Shown one piece after another: positions 36,626 through 45,697 of a stretch of DNA of 64,000 bases. Positions within the stretch are counted from its first letter, which is position 1, and every line of letters begins with the position of its first letter. The notes beneath the pieces are model-generated. The model ran no database searches. It saw nothing but the letters and a program-made list of their open reading frames with translations, and was not told the DNA's origin. This stretch comes from Caloramator quimbayensis (GTDB taxonomy: Bacteria; Bacillota; Clostridia; Clostridiales; Caloramatoraceae): assembly GCF_900167605.1 (NCBI RefSeq), contig NZ_FUYH01000007.1, positions 1-64,000 on the forward strand, in the 5' to 3' direction. The position numbers and the translations under genes are program-made.

Positions 36626-38500
36626 ATGAGGTATTCTGGAAAGAATCTTGAAGAGGCTGTGGAAAATGCTTCTAAAGATACTAACAGAGATAAAGAGGAA
36701 TTGGTTTATGAAATTATTGAAGAAAAAAACAGTCTTTTCAAAAAACAGGTTACCATTGAAATAAAAAGATTTAAGGAAAGAGGGAAAATAGGTATTTCAG
36801 ATGGTAAAATAGTATTTATCCCTAAGGAGCTTCCTCCAAGCATTACATCAGGAGAAGGAGTAAAAATTAAAATAAACGGTAGGCATATTACAGAAAAAAC
36901 CTATGTAAATGAAGAGGATAAAATAGATATAGAATTAGAAAATAAAGAAGGTAGAAAAGATATAGAAATAAAAGTTTCAGAAGATAAAATGCAGGCCTTT
37001 ATTAAAGTATACTATGAACCTAAAATTGTATATAAATTAAAGGATAAAGAGCCGGGAAATGAAATCTTAATAGAAGCTGAAAAATACATTGAAGAATATC
37101 CACAAAAATTTACTAAGGAAGAAATAGAAGAAATACTTAATGAGAAGAAAATAAAATACGGCGTACAGTGGCAGAGCATCAATGATGTTATTGACGGAGG
37201 AGAAGTCCTCATTGCAAAAGGGCTTATGCCTGCTGAGCCGGTTGATGATAGAATAGATTATTATTTCATTACAGAGGATAAAAAAGCCCCCGTAGAAAAG
37301 GATGGCAAGGTAGATTTTTACAATATAGGGGAAATAGAATGTGTAGAGGAAGGACAGGTTCTTGCAGTAAGAAAGGAAGGAAAAGATGGTAAAATAGGAT
37401 ATGATGTTTATGGAAATGTGATTATACCAAGGAAAAGAAAGATAGAAAAGATACTAAAAGGACCGGGATGTGAAGTATTAGACAACGGAAGCAGAGCAGT
37501 TTCACTTATTAAAGGTATGCCAAAGTTAGAAAACGAAAGGATATCTGTAAACCCAGTATATATGATAAACGGTGATGTTGATATAAAAACTGGGAATGTG
37601 GAGTTTAAAGGGAATATCGTTATAAAGGGAAATGTGACAGCAGGAATGAAAGTAAAATCTAAAAATGATATAATGATTATGAAGGATGTAGAAGATTCTC
37701 AGGTTTTTGCTGGAGGGAACATTAAAATCGGTGGAAGCATTATAAAAAGCGTTATAAAGGCAGGAGAAAAGCAGCTCAATTATGATGCTGCGATTGAGCA
37801 TATAAAATATTTTAAAGATTTTTTAAAGAGAATTAATTTATTGTATGAAGAGATACTAAAAACCGGAAAATTTAATTTAAATAATCAAGCCGTACATGCT
37901 ATTAAAATATTGCTTGATACACAATTAAAGGATGATAAAAATAAAGTTTTAGAGGCGGATAGATTTATTAGGGATAACTGTGATGATGAAATTTCAAGTT
38001 TTTGGGATAGATGTATAAACATTTTTAAATTAATTGAAAACGAGAGTATATCAAACTTTTCAATTTTAAAACAATTCATCGATTTTATAGAAAACTTTAT
38101 AAGCTCCTATCAAAATGAAGTGAATATAGCTGATGTTGTAGTCTATTACTGCCAAAACAGCGAAATAAACGCCACTAACAATGTAGAGATAAAGGGCAAA
38201 GGATGCTATAACACAAATATTTATGCTCTAAACGAAGTAATGTTCAGCGGATACTCAGGAGTTTTAAGAGGAGGATATATTTTTGCCAAAAACCATATTA
38301 AGGCAGGAGAAGTAGGCTCACAGGCGAGTATTAGAACTATTTTAAAAACTTCTATGGAAGGTATAATAGAGGCTAATGTAGCTTATCAGAACACTATACT
38401 TACCTTTGGAGATTCCTATTATAGAATCGAGTATCCCTGTAAAAGCCTTAAAGCCTATGTGCAAAAGGGCGAAATAATAGTGGAAAAATTTAAATTATAG
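36626..38500 (+). CDS. FapA (DUF342) family protein with N-terminal Jag-like domain
   Basis: Residues 1-50 resemble the Jag/KhpB N-terminal domain (SGKNLEEAVENASKDTNRDKEELVYEIIEE). The DUF342/FapA beta-rich region covers about residues 140-360 and contains GDVDIKTGNVEFKGNIVIKGNV. A helical section (about 380-500) leads to a second beta-helix-like repeat part. FapA proteins (polymerase-interacting and cell-envelope-related in some species) have no settled role in Clostridia. It is the first gene of the chemotaxis operon behind a sigma-D promoter, which suggests a link to motility. Confidence 0.82.
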   Translation: MRYSGKNLEEAVENASKDTNRDKEELVYEIIEEKNSLFKKQVTIEIKRFKERGKIGISDGKIVFIPKELPPSITSGEGVKIKINGRHITEKTYVNEEDKIDIELENKEGRKDIEIKVSEDKMQAFIKVYYEPKIVYKLKDKEPGNEILIEAEKYIEEYPQKFTKEEIEEILNEKKIKYGVQWQSINDVIDGGEVLIAKGLMPAEPVDDRIDYYFITEDKKAPVEKDGKVDFYNIGEIECVEEGQVLAVRKEGKDGKIGYDVYGNVIIPRKRKIEKILKGPGCEVLDNGSRAVSLIKGMPKLENERISVNPVYMINGDVDIKTGNVEFKGNIVIKGNVTAGMKVKSKNDIMIMKDVEDSQVFAGGNIKIGGSIIKSVIKAGEKQLNYDAAIEHIKYFKDFLKRINLLYEEILKTGKFNLNNQAVHAIKILLDTQLKDDKNKVLEADRFIRDNCDDEISSFWDRCINIFKLIENESISNFSILKQFIDFIENFISSYQNEVNIADVVVYYCQNSEINATNNVEIKGKGCYNTNIYALNEVMFSGYSGVLRGGYIFAKNHIKAGEVGSQASIRTILKTSMEGIIEANVAYQNTILTFGDSYYRIEYPCKSLKAYVQKGEIIVEKFKL

Positions 38501-38510
38501 AGGTGATATA

Positions 38511-38966
38511 ATGTCAAAGGAAAGGAAAATAGTTGTTTTTAATATCGATGGTGAAGAATTCGCTGCTGAAATATCTCAAGTTGAAAGAATACTTGGGTAT
38601 ATGGAACCAGTTAAAATACCAGAGGCTCCTGTTTTTATTAAAGGAGTTATAAAATATGAAGGCAGCATAATCCCTGTTATCGATATTAAGAAAAGATTCA
38701 ATTTAAATAGTACAGAAATAAAATCAGAACAGAAAATAATAGTAGTTAAAAACGAAGATAAGAAGGCAGGGCTTATAGTAGATAATGTATCTGAAGTAAC
38801 GGATATTGCTGAGGATAATATAGAAGATGCCCCAGAAATAGTAAAGGGTGTTTCAAATAAGTATATAAGCAGCATCATAAAAATAAATGAAAGAATAATT
38901 ATATTAATTAACACAGAAAACATACTTTCAAGGGATGAAATGATGTCTTTAAATTCAATAATGTAG
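38511..38966 (+). CDS. cheW: Chemotaxis coupling protein CheW (first copy)
   Basis: CheW links chemoreceptors to the kinase CheA. Typical segments are VFNIDGEEFAAEISQVERIL, IPEAPVFIKGVIKYEGSIIPVIDI and AGLIVDNVSEVTDI. It has 151 residues. GAGGTGATA precedes the ATG. A second, different CheW (44304-44696) lies later in the same operon, so the receptor array may use both. Confidence 0.94.
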   Translation: MSKERKIVVFNIDGEEFAAEISQVERILGYMEPVKIPEAPVFIKGVIKYEGSIIPVIDIKKRFNLNSTEIKSEQKIIVVKNEDKKAGLIVDNVSEVTDIAEDNIEDAPEIVKGVSNKYISSIIKINERIIILINTENILSRDEMMSLNSIM

Positions 38967-38984
38967 CAGTAATGGAGAGATAGT

Positions 38985-39473
38985 ATGGAGGTTAAAGAAA
39001 TAAAGGTAGGAATAGGTGATTTGAATATTGCATCTCCTCCAGACAAGCTTATAACATTAGGCCTTGGTTCTTGTGTTGGAATTGCATTGCTTGACAATAT
39101 CAATAAAATAGCAGGCCTTGCGCATATTATGCTTCCTGACAGCAACGGTTTTACAAATCAAAATAATCCTATGAAATTTGCTGATAAGGCAATACCTATG
39201 CTTGTTGAAAAATTAAAGCAAAGTGGTGCCGATAGTAAATATCTTAAGGCTAAGATTGCAGGAGGGGCAAGTATGTTTTCCTTTCCCGATAAAAATCCTG
39301 TGATGGATATAGGAGCAAGAAATGGTGCAGCAGTTAAAAAAGTTCTTCAGGAAATGAGAATACCTATTTTAGCAGAGGATTTGGGGGGAAACTCAGGAAG
39401 AACTATGATAGTGGAATCTGATACTATGAAGGTATACATAAGAACAGTAGGCAGAGAAATAAAGGAGTTGTAA
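38985..39473 (+). CDS. cheD: Chemoreceptor glutamine deamidase CheD
   Basis: CheD deamidates receptor glutamines and, in Bacillus, also activates CheC. The catalytic cysteine is in TLGLGSCVGIAL (about residue 31) and the histidine in GLAHIMLPDS (about residue 48). AKIAGGASMF and VGREIKEL are family features. The length of 162 is normal. GGAGAGATAG lies before the ATG. With cheC downstream, the CheC-CheD adaptation pair is complete. Confidence 0.96.
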   Translation: MEVKEIKVGIGDLNIASPPDKLITLGLGSCVGIALLDNINKIAGLAHIMLPDSNGFTNQNNPMKFADKAIPMLVEKLKQSGADSKYLKAKIAGGASMFSFPDKNPVMDIGARNGAAVKKVLQEMRIPILAEDLGGNSGRTMIVESDTMKVYIRTVGREIKEL

Positions 39474-39478
39474 TTACT

Positions 39479-40555
39479 ATGGATAAAATAAGGGTTCTTG
39501 TGGTGGATGATTCTGCATTTATGAGAAAAATGATTTCTGATATGATAAACAGCCAGGTAGATATGCAGGTTGTTGACACTGCTAAAAACGGAGAAGATGC
39601 AATAAATAAAGCTAAATCTTTAATGCCTGATGTTGTAACTCTCGATGTTGAAATGCCAAAAGTAAATGGTCTTGAGGCTTTAAAGGAGATAAAAAAAATA
39701 CAGAGTATACAGGTTATAATGCTAAGCAGTCTGACTTTTGAGGGTTCGAAAACGACGATAGAAGCATTATATAGCGGGGCCTTTGATTTTATACAAAAAC
39801 CATCGGGCTCAATATCTCTTGACATTGAAAAAGTAAAAAATGAACTTTGTGAAAAAGTAAGATATGCAAAGCATTCTAAAAAAAGATTTGAAAAGGTAAG
39901 TAATCTTAAAACAGAATCAAAAAGGGAAGATATAGTATCTAATGCAGATGTGCTAACAACAAGGCAGAGGGATATATCTTCAATAAAAACTGTTAAAATT
40001 GATTCAGTTTTGCTTGGAGCATCAACAGGAGGGCCGAGGGTATTATATGATATAATTACAAAGTTTCCAAAGGATTTAGGAGTTCCTGTGCTTGTTGTGC
40101 AGCATATGCCTCAAGGCTTTACTAAAGCCTTTGCTGAGAGGCTTGATAAAAACAGCAGCCTTAAGGTTGTTGAAGCAAAGGATGGGGAACAAATTCAAAA
40201 AAACACAGTATACATTGCCCCGGGAGGATACCATATGCTTGTTAGAGATGGAAAGATAGTCCTCGACTTATCTCCTTCAATTCATGGAGTTAGACCTGCG
40301 GTTGATAAGCTTTTCATATCTGCGGGAGAATATTATAAAGGTAATACATTATGCTCAATATTTACTGGTATGGGAAAGGACGGCGCGCAGGGAGTTAAAT
40401 TTATAAAGTCTTTGGGAGGATATGTAATATCTCAGGATGAAGAAACATCTATAGTTTATGGCATGCCAAAGGCTGCCTTTGAAACTGGATGCGTAGATGA
40501 AATCCTTCCTGACTATAAAATTGCTGAAAAAATAATAGATTTAGTCAGGAGGTGA
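39479..40555 (+). CDS. cheB: Protein-glutamate methylesterase CheB
   Basis: An N-terminal receiver domain carries VVDDSAFMRK and the phospho-acceptor Asp in TLDVEMPKVNG (about residue 55). A linker follows, then the methylesterase domain with the catalytic triad. Its Ser is in GASTGGPRVL (about 180), its His in VQHMPQGFT, and its Asp in GMGKDGAQG. CheB removes methyl groups from receptors when phosphorylated by CheA. 358 residues. It overlaps the ribosome binding site of cheR. Confidence 0.97.
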   Translation: MDKIRVLVVDDSAFMRKMISDMINSQVDMQVVDTAKNGEDAINKAKSLMPDVVTLDVEMPKVNGLEALKEIKKIQSIQVIMLSSLTFEGSKTTIEALYSGAFDFIQKPSGSISLDIEKVKNELCEKVRYAKHSKKRFEKVSNLKTESKREDIVSNADVLTTRQRDISSIKTVKIDSVLLGASTGGPRVLYDIITKFPKDLGVPVLVVQHMPQGFTKAFAERLDKNSSLKVVEAKDGEQIQKNTVYIAPGGYHMLVRDGKIVLDLSPSIHGVRPAVDKLFISAGEYYKGNTLCSIFTGMGKDGAQGVKFIKSLGGYVISQDEETSIVYGMPKAAFETGCVDEILPDYKIAEKIIDLVRR

Positions 40556-40560
40556 TTGGA

Positions 40561-41337
40561 GTGGAGTTTTCAAAGATAGATAATTTTGTCTTAAAAGAAT
40601 ACGGTCTTGACCTTAAAGCTTATAAATCAAAACAGCTCATTAGAAGAATTGAGAGCTTTATGGGCAGAGTAGGAGCAAAGGATGAAGAAGATTTTATATA
40701 CATATTAAAAAAGGATTCTGCGATAAATAAAAAATTTAAAGACCATCTGACAATAAACGTATCTGAATTCTTTAGAAATAAGGAGATGTTTTTAGAACTT
40801 CAAAGAAAGATAAAGGATATTTTAAAACCAGAGGTAAATACATTAAAAATTTGGAGTGCTGCCTGCTCAAACGGTGCAGAGCCCTATACACTTGCAATAA
40901 TAATGGACAGGCTGACCTTAGGTAAAAAACATGAAATACTTGCAACAGATATAGATACAACAATACTTGAGGCTGCAAAAAAAGGCATTTATACAAAAAA
41001 TGATATTAAAAATGTTGACAAAGATTTAATAGAAAAGTACTTTAAAGTAGAAAATGAAAACTATATTATTAATGATAATATAAAACAAAGGGTTAAATTT
41101 AAAAAACATGATTTAATTCTTGACAGCTATGAGTCCAATTTTGACCTTATAGTCTGCAGAAATGTAGTTATATATTTTACTCAGGAGACTAAGGATAAAA
41201 TCTATAAAAAGTTTTTTGAGGCTATGAAGCCGGGGGCTCTTTTATTTGTTGGAGCAACTGAAAGCATATTTAATTACAGGGAGCTTGGCTTTGAAAAAGC
41301 AGGAACATTTATATACCAAAAACCGGGAGGGAAGTAA
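40561..41337 (+). CDS. cheR: Chemotaxis protein methyltransferase CheR
   Basis: CheR methylates receptor glutamates with SAM. An N-terminal helical domain (LKAYKSKQLIRRIESFMGR) precedes the methyltransferase domain with WSAACSNGAEPYTLAI and FDLIVCRNVVIYF. I use GTG 40561 because AGGAGGTGAT (40547-40556) precedes it at proper spacing. GTG 40552 lies inside that site and would overlap cheB. The product has 258 residues. Confidence 0.94.
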   Translation: MEFSKIDNFVLKEYGLDLKAYKSKQLIRRIESFMGRVGAKDEEDFIYILKKDSAINKKFKDHLTINVSEFFRNKEMFLELQRKIKDILKPEVNTLKIWSAACSNGAEPYTLAIIMDRLTLGKKHEILATDIDTTILEAAKKGIYTKNDIKNVDKDLIEKYFKVENENYIINDNIKQRVKFKKHDLILDSYESNFDLIVCRNVVIYFTQETKDKIYKKFFEAMKPGALLFVGATESIFNYRELGFEKAGTFIYQKPGGK

Positions 41338-41338
41338 A

Positions 41339-43306
41339 ATGGATATGTCCCAGTATCTTGATATGTTTCTTGAAGAATCAGCTGAAAATCTGCAATACCT
41401 AAATGATGGAATTTTGTCCCTTGAAAAAAACCCTGATGAGAAGGAAACTATTAACTCAATATTCAGGGCTGCTCATACTTTAAAGGGTATGGCAGGGAGC
41501 ATGGGCTTTACTGACATTGCAGAGCTTACTCATAAGATGGAGAATGTTTTAGATAAGTTTAGAAAGGACGAGTTAAGTGTTACATCAGATGTTGTAAGCA
41601 TACTTTTTAAATGCGTAGATGCTCTTGAAAATATGATAAACAGCATTCAGGAAGGAAATGATGATAAATTTGAAACAAAAGAAATAATTGAAATGCTTGA
41701 AAATATTCAATCCTCAAAAGCTGCTATTAATATTAATACGGCGGATGAAAAAAATGAGATTGAGTATGATTTAAACGATTATGATAAAGAAATAATAAAG
41801 CAGGCAAAGGATAAGAATTACAAAATTTACAGAGTAGATACAACTTTATACAAAGACTGCGTTTTAAAATCAGCGAGGGCCTTTTTAGTGTATAAAACTT
41901 TAGAAGAAGCCGGAGAGCTTATAAAAGCTGTTCCATCTATAGAGGATTTAGAGCAGGAAAAATTCGATAGAAGCTTTAGCATTATGCTGATTACAGAAAA
42001 GAAAATAGAAGAAATAAGAAATCTAATAATGGGAATTTCTGAAATAGAAAAGGTTGAAGTATTTGAGATAAAAAATGAGGCAGAAGCTGAAGCAGCACCA
42101 GCTAAAGAGGCTATAGCAGATACATCCTCCTTAGAGAATGGAAAAAATGAAAAAGAGGAGGACAAAACAAATAAAAAATCTCATCAGTCAATAAGAGTTG
42201 ACATTGAAAGGCTTGATAAATTTATGAACCTTGTCGGGGAGCTTGTAATGCACAGGACAAGGCTTGAACAGATAAGCATTGATTTAAAAAAGACAGAGCT
42301 CCACGAAACATTAGAGCAGGTTGGAAGAATAACATTAGACCTTCAGGACCTTGTTATGAAGGTTAGAATGCTACCTATTGAAAGGGTATTTAATAGATTC
42401 CCAAGAACAGTTAGAGACCTTTCAAAGGAATTAAATAAAGACATAGAACTTATTATTGAAGGAGAAGATACTGAACTCGACAGGACAGTTATAGATGAAA
42501 TAGGAGAGCCTATAATGCATCTTATAAGAAATGCTGCCGATCATGGAATCGAGCCTGTTGAAGAAAGAATAAAAAACGGCAAGAGCCCTAAAGGTACAAT
42601 TAAGCTTATGGCTTATCAGGAAGGAAACAAGGCAGTTATTCGTCTTGAGGACGATGGAAAGGGCCTCGACATTGAGAAGATTAAAAATAAGGCTAAAAAG
42701 ATAGGTATTGAAACCGATGGAATGAGCGCTGCCGATATTAAAAACCTCATATTCATGCAGGGCTTTAGCACAAGCGATAAGATTACCGATGTATCAGGAA
42801 GAGGAGTAGGAATGGATGTTGTAAAAACTAAAATTTCATCTCTCGGAGGTACAGTTGATGTAATAAGTGAGGCAGGCAAAGGAACAGCCTTTGTTATAAG
42901 GCTTCCGCTTACGCTGTCTATAATACAAGCTCTTCTTGTTAAAGTCGGGCAGGAAACCTTTGCAATATCCCTCGGCTTCATAGAAAAAGTTATAAACATG
43001 AATATAGATGATATTAAAAAGACAAATAAAAAGGATGTAATAGTATATAGAGATAACATAATACCTATAGTCAGGCTTTCAGATAAGTTAAATGTTGAGG
43101 ATGAAAACAGTAAACAAAAATATGTAGTTATTGTTAAAGTTGGAGAAAAAACAGCAGGACTTTTAGTTGACTCCCTTTTAGGACAGCAGGAAATAGTAAT
43201 AAAGCCTATGGGAAGAATGCTTCAAAATCTTAAGGAATATGTAGGCGCTACCATACTTGGAGATGGACTTGTTACATTGATACTAAACGTTGCAGCTTTT
43301 GTGTAA
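41339..43306 (+). CDS. cheA: Chemotaxis sensor kinase CheA
   Basis: The Hpt domain holds the phosphorylated His in AAHTLKGMAGSMGF (about residue 46). A CheY/CheB-binding P2 domain spans about residues 145-245. A Glu/Lys/Ala-rich linker leads to the dimerization domain (IRVDIERLDKFMNLVGELV). The ATPase domain has the N, G1 and G2 boxes (HLIRNAADHGIE, DDGKGLD, GRGVGMDVV), and a CheW-like P5 ends the protein. I use ATG 41339, after GGGAGGGAAG. The ATG at 41246 lies inside cheR. The product has 655 residues. Confidence 0.97.
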   Translation: MDMSQYLDMFLEESAENLQYLNDGILSLEKNPDEKETINSIFRAAHTLKGMAGSMGFTDIAELTHKMENVLDKFRKDELSVTSDVVSILFKCVDALENMINSIQEGNDDKFETKEIIEMLENIQSSKAAININTADEKNEIEYDLNDYDKEIIKQAKDKNYKIYRVDTTLYKDCVLKSARAFLVYKTLEEAGELIKAVPSIEDLEQEKFDRSFSIMLITEKKIEEIRNLIMGISEIEKVEVFEIKNEAEAEAAPAKEAIADTSSLENGKNEKEEDKTNKKSHQSIRVDIERLDKFMNLVGELVMHRTRLEQISIDLKKTELHETLEQVGRITLDLQDLVMKVRMLPIERVFNRFPRTVRDLSKELNKDIELIIEGEDTELDRTVIDEIGEPIMHLIRNAADHGIEPVEERIKNGKSPKGTIKLMAYQEGNKAVIRLEDDGKGLDIEKIKNKAKKIGIETDGMSAADIKNLIFMQGFSTSDKITDVSGRGVGMDVVKTKISSLGGTVDVISEAGKGTAFVIRLPLTLSIIQALLVKVGQETFAISLGFIEKVINMNIDDIKKTNKKDVIVYRDNIIPIVRLSDKLNVEDENSKQKYVVIVKVGEKTAGLLVDSLLGQQEIVIKPMGRMLQNLKEYVGATILGDGLVTLILNVAAFV

Positions 43307-43320
43307 AGTAGGTGGTATTT

Positions 43321-43917
43321 TTGGAAAATAGTTTAAATGAAATCCAAATCGATGCCCTAAGGGAAGTTGGAAACATAGGAGCAGGAAATGCAGCAACTGC
43401 GCTGTCTCAAATGCTCAATAAAAAAATCGATATGACTGTTCCAAAGGTTAATATTCTTCCCTTTGAAAATATGCTTGAAGCAATGGGACTTGAAGAGGAC
43501 ATGGTAATTGCTGTTATGCTGAAGGTTTTTGGGGATGCCCCAGGAAATATTCTTTTTGTTATGAATGATGAAACAGCAAAAAGTATAACTGATATGCTTC
43601 TTACAGGATATGAAGATGTTTCCGAGGAAATTTATTATTCCGTATATCAGGAGATAGGAAATATATTAGGAAATTCCTACATAAATGCAATATGCAAACT
43701 TACGGGGCTTAGCCTTCTAACATCAGTCCCGGCTATTGCGGCTGATATGCTTGGGGCGATACTTAGCAGCACCTTTATTGATGCAGAGCAGTACAGCGAT
43801 TATGTTTTAGCAATAGATACAAATTTTATACAAGATGGGAAAGAGAAGGGTACTAATTTTTTCTTCATCCCAAAACCAGGTTCTTTAAAAACTATTCTTA
43901 ACAATCTTGGATTATAA
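43321..43917 (+). CDS. cheC: CheY-P phosphatase CheC
   Basis: CheC dephosphorylates CheY-P and is stimulated by CheD. Both phosphatase motifs are intact: REVGNIGAGNAATAL (about residues 11-25) and QEIGNILGNSYINAI (about 110-125), each with the Glu and Asn pair. The TTG start at 43321 follows AGGTGGT. An upstream GTG at 43312 overlaps that site. 198 residues. FliY, which carries the same type of motifs, is also present, so two CheY-P phosphatases are available. Confidence 0.93.
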   Translation: MENSLNEIQIDALREVGNIGAGNAATALSQMLNKKIDMTVPKVNILPFENMLEAMGLEEDMVIAVMLKVFGDAPGNILFVMNDETAKSITDMLLTGYEDVSEEIYYSVYQEIGNILGNSYINAICKLTGLSLLTSVPAIAADMLGAILSSTFIDAEQYSDYVLAIDTNFIQDGKEKGTNFFFIPKPGSLKTILNNLGL

Positions 43918-43933
43918 AAAGGAGGATTTAAAA

Positions 43934-44293
43934 ATGCCAAAGGTACTTATTGTTGATGATGCAGCATTTATGAGAATGATGTTAAAGGATATATTGACTA
44001 AAAATGGTTTTGAAGTCATAGGAGAAGCTCCAAACGGTTTAAAGGCCGTTGAAATGTATAAAGCGGAAAAACCTGATGTTGTTACTATGGATATTACAAT
44101 GCCGGAGATGGATGGAATTGCGGCGGTTAAACAAATAAAAGCAATAGATCCTAATGCTAAGGTTATAATGTGCTCAGCTATGGGTCAGCAGGCTATGGTA
44201 ATGGAGGCTATAAAATCCGGAGCAAAGGATTTTATAGTAAAGCCCTTTCAGCCTGAGAGAGTACTTGAAGCACTAAAGAAAGTACTTGGATAG
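43934..44293 (+). CDS. cheY: Chemotaxis response regulator CheY
   Basis: A single receiver domain of 119 residues. The acidic pair is in IVDDAAFMR, the phospho-acceptor Asp in TMDITMPEMDG (about residue 54), the switch Ser in CSAMGQQ, and the Lys in VKPFQPERV. It carries CheA signals to the FliM/FliY switch. GGAGGATT precedes the ATG at 43934. The in-frame ATG at 43907 lies inside cheC. Confidence 0.96.
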   Translation: MPKVLIVDDAAFMRMMLKDILTKNGFEVIGEAPNGLKAVEMYKAEKPDVVTMDITMPEMDGIAAVKQIKAIDPNAKVIMCSAMGQQAMVMEAIKSGAKDFIVKPFQPERVLEALKKVLG

Positions 44294-44303
44294 AGGTGAT
44301 ATA

Positions 44304-44696
44304 ATGCAGATAGTTATATTTAATCTGGGAAGTGAAAAATATGCTCTTACAACTGATATAGTACATGGAATAGAAAAGATGATGAGCATAACAAAGGTTC
44401 CCACAGCACCCTATTATGTTAAAGGTCTTTCAAATTTAAGAGGAAGCATTATAACTATAATAGATTTAAAAACCTTTTTAAATATTGAAAATAATGGACA
44501 GGAGCAGAACATAATAGTAGTTGAAATTAACGATGAAAGAGCAGGATTTATCGTTGACGGTGTTGAAGAGGTAGTGGAAATATCTGATGATATGATAGAA
44601 AAAGTTGATGATAATACAGGGTTTGTAAAAGGAGCTGTAAATTTCGATAAATATATTGTAACTCTTTTAGAGGGAGAGGCGCTCATTAATAGATAA
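44304..44696 (+). CDS. cheW: Chemotaxis coupling protein CheW (second copy)
   Basis: A 130-residue CheW domain: VIFNLGSEKYALTTDIVHGIEK, VPTAPYYVKGLSNLRGSIITIIDL and AGFIVDGVEEVVEI. It is shorter than and clearly diverged from the first CheW in this operon. The ATG at 44304 follows GAGGTGATA. The start at 44286 would overlap cheY. Confidence 0.93.
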   Translation: MQIVIFNLGSEKYALTTDIVHGIEKMMSITKVPTAPYYVKGLSNLRGSIITIIDLKTFLNIENNGQEQNIIVVEINDERAGFIVDGVEEVVEISDDMIEKVDDNTGFVKGAVNFDKYIVTLLEGEALINR

Positions 44697-44707
44697 GGGG
44701 GGATAGT

Positions 44708-45697
44708 ATGGGTGAAGTATTATCTCAAAATGAAATAGATGCCCTTCTGTCAGCCCTATCATCAGGGGAATTAAACATAGAAGAACACAGCCAAGAGGAA
44801 AAGCAGAAGATTAGAAAATATGACTTTAAAAGACCTAACAAGTTTTCAAAGGAACATATAAGAACCATTGAGATGGTTCATGATAATTTTGCGAGAATTG
44901 CATCTAACTACCTTACTGCACACCTTAGAAGTTCTGTTCAGATTAAGGTTATTTCAACTGAGCAGATAACTTTTGAGGAGTTTATACATTCGATTCCTAA
45001 TCCAACGATACTTATAAGCTTTTTTCTTGAGCCCTTTACGGGGCTTATGCTCTTTGAAACAGGGCCTCAGTTCGTGTTTCAAGTTGTTGATATATTGTTT
45101 GGAGGCAATGGAAAAAATTTAATAAAGATTCGAGAGTTTACTGATATAGAAAAAAACATAATGAAGAAAATAGATTTAAAACTTCTTGAAAATTTAAAGA
45201 TGGCATGGGAAGACATATTGGATGTAGAAGTTAAATTCGAAAATTTAGAGACTAATCCGGTATTAAATCAGGTTATGGCGCCTAATGAATCCGTTGCCCT
45301 TGTTACTATGTCCGTTGAAATAGGTCATAATCAGAGCTTTTTGAATATGTGTATACCATATATATCAGTAGAAAAGTATATAGACAAATTGATAATTCAA
45401 TATAAGACATCTATAACCGAGAAGGATGATATTGAAATCAGGAATAAAATGGAAAACAACTTGATGGGGGTTAAGGTTGATACCTTTGCAGAACTTGGAA
45501 AGAGCATAATTACCGTTGAGGATTTTTTGAGTTTGAATGTAGGGGATTGCATTCCAATTAATAGAAAGCTAAACGAATCTATTGATTATTATATTGAAGA
45601 AGCTCCCCATTTTAAAGTTTATCCTGGATTAATAGGTAAAAAGATTGGAGTTCAGGTTTCAAAAATAATAGATAAGGATGTGGAAAATAATGCATGA
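44708..45697 (+). CDS. fliM: Flagellar motor switch protein FliM
   Basis: FliM forms the C-ring of the switch and binds CheY-P through its N-terminus (LSQNEIDALLSAL, residues 5-17). The middle CheC-like domain lacks phosphatase motifs, as is normal, and a C-terminal SpoA domain ends the protein (LNVGDCIPINRKL). 329 residues. AAGGGGGGATA precedes the ATG. The last bases overlap the fliY ribosome binding region. Confidence 0.97.
   Translation: MGEVLSQNEIDALLSALSSGELNIEEHSQEEKQKIRKYDFKRPNKFSKEHIRTIEMVHDNFARIASNYLTAHLRSSVQIKVISTEQITFEEFIHSIPNPTILISFFLEPFTGLMLFETGPQFVFQVVDILFGGNGKNLIKIREFTDIEKNIMKKIDLKLLENLKMAWEDILDVEVKFENLETNPVLNQVMAPNESVALVTMSVEIGHNQSFLNMCIPYISVEKYIDKLIIQYKTSITEKDDIEIRNKMENNLMGVKVDTFAELGKSIITVEDFLSLNVGDCIPINRKLNESIDYYIEEAPHFKVYPGLIGKKIGVQVSKIIDKDVENNA

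Noticed and set aside
38576-39145. 189-codon minus-strand frame over cheW and cheD
   Set aside because: It crosses two well-supported genes on the opposite strand. Its Ser/Ile/Leu-rich translation is typical of antisense shadows.
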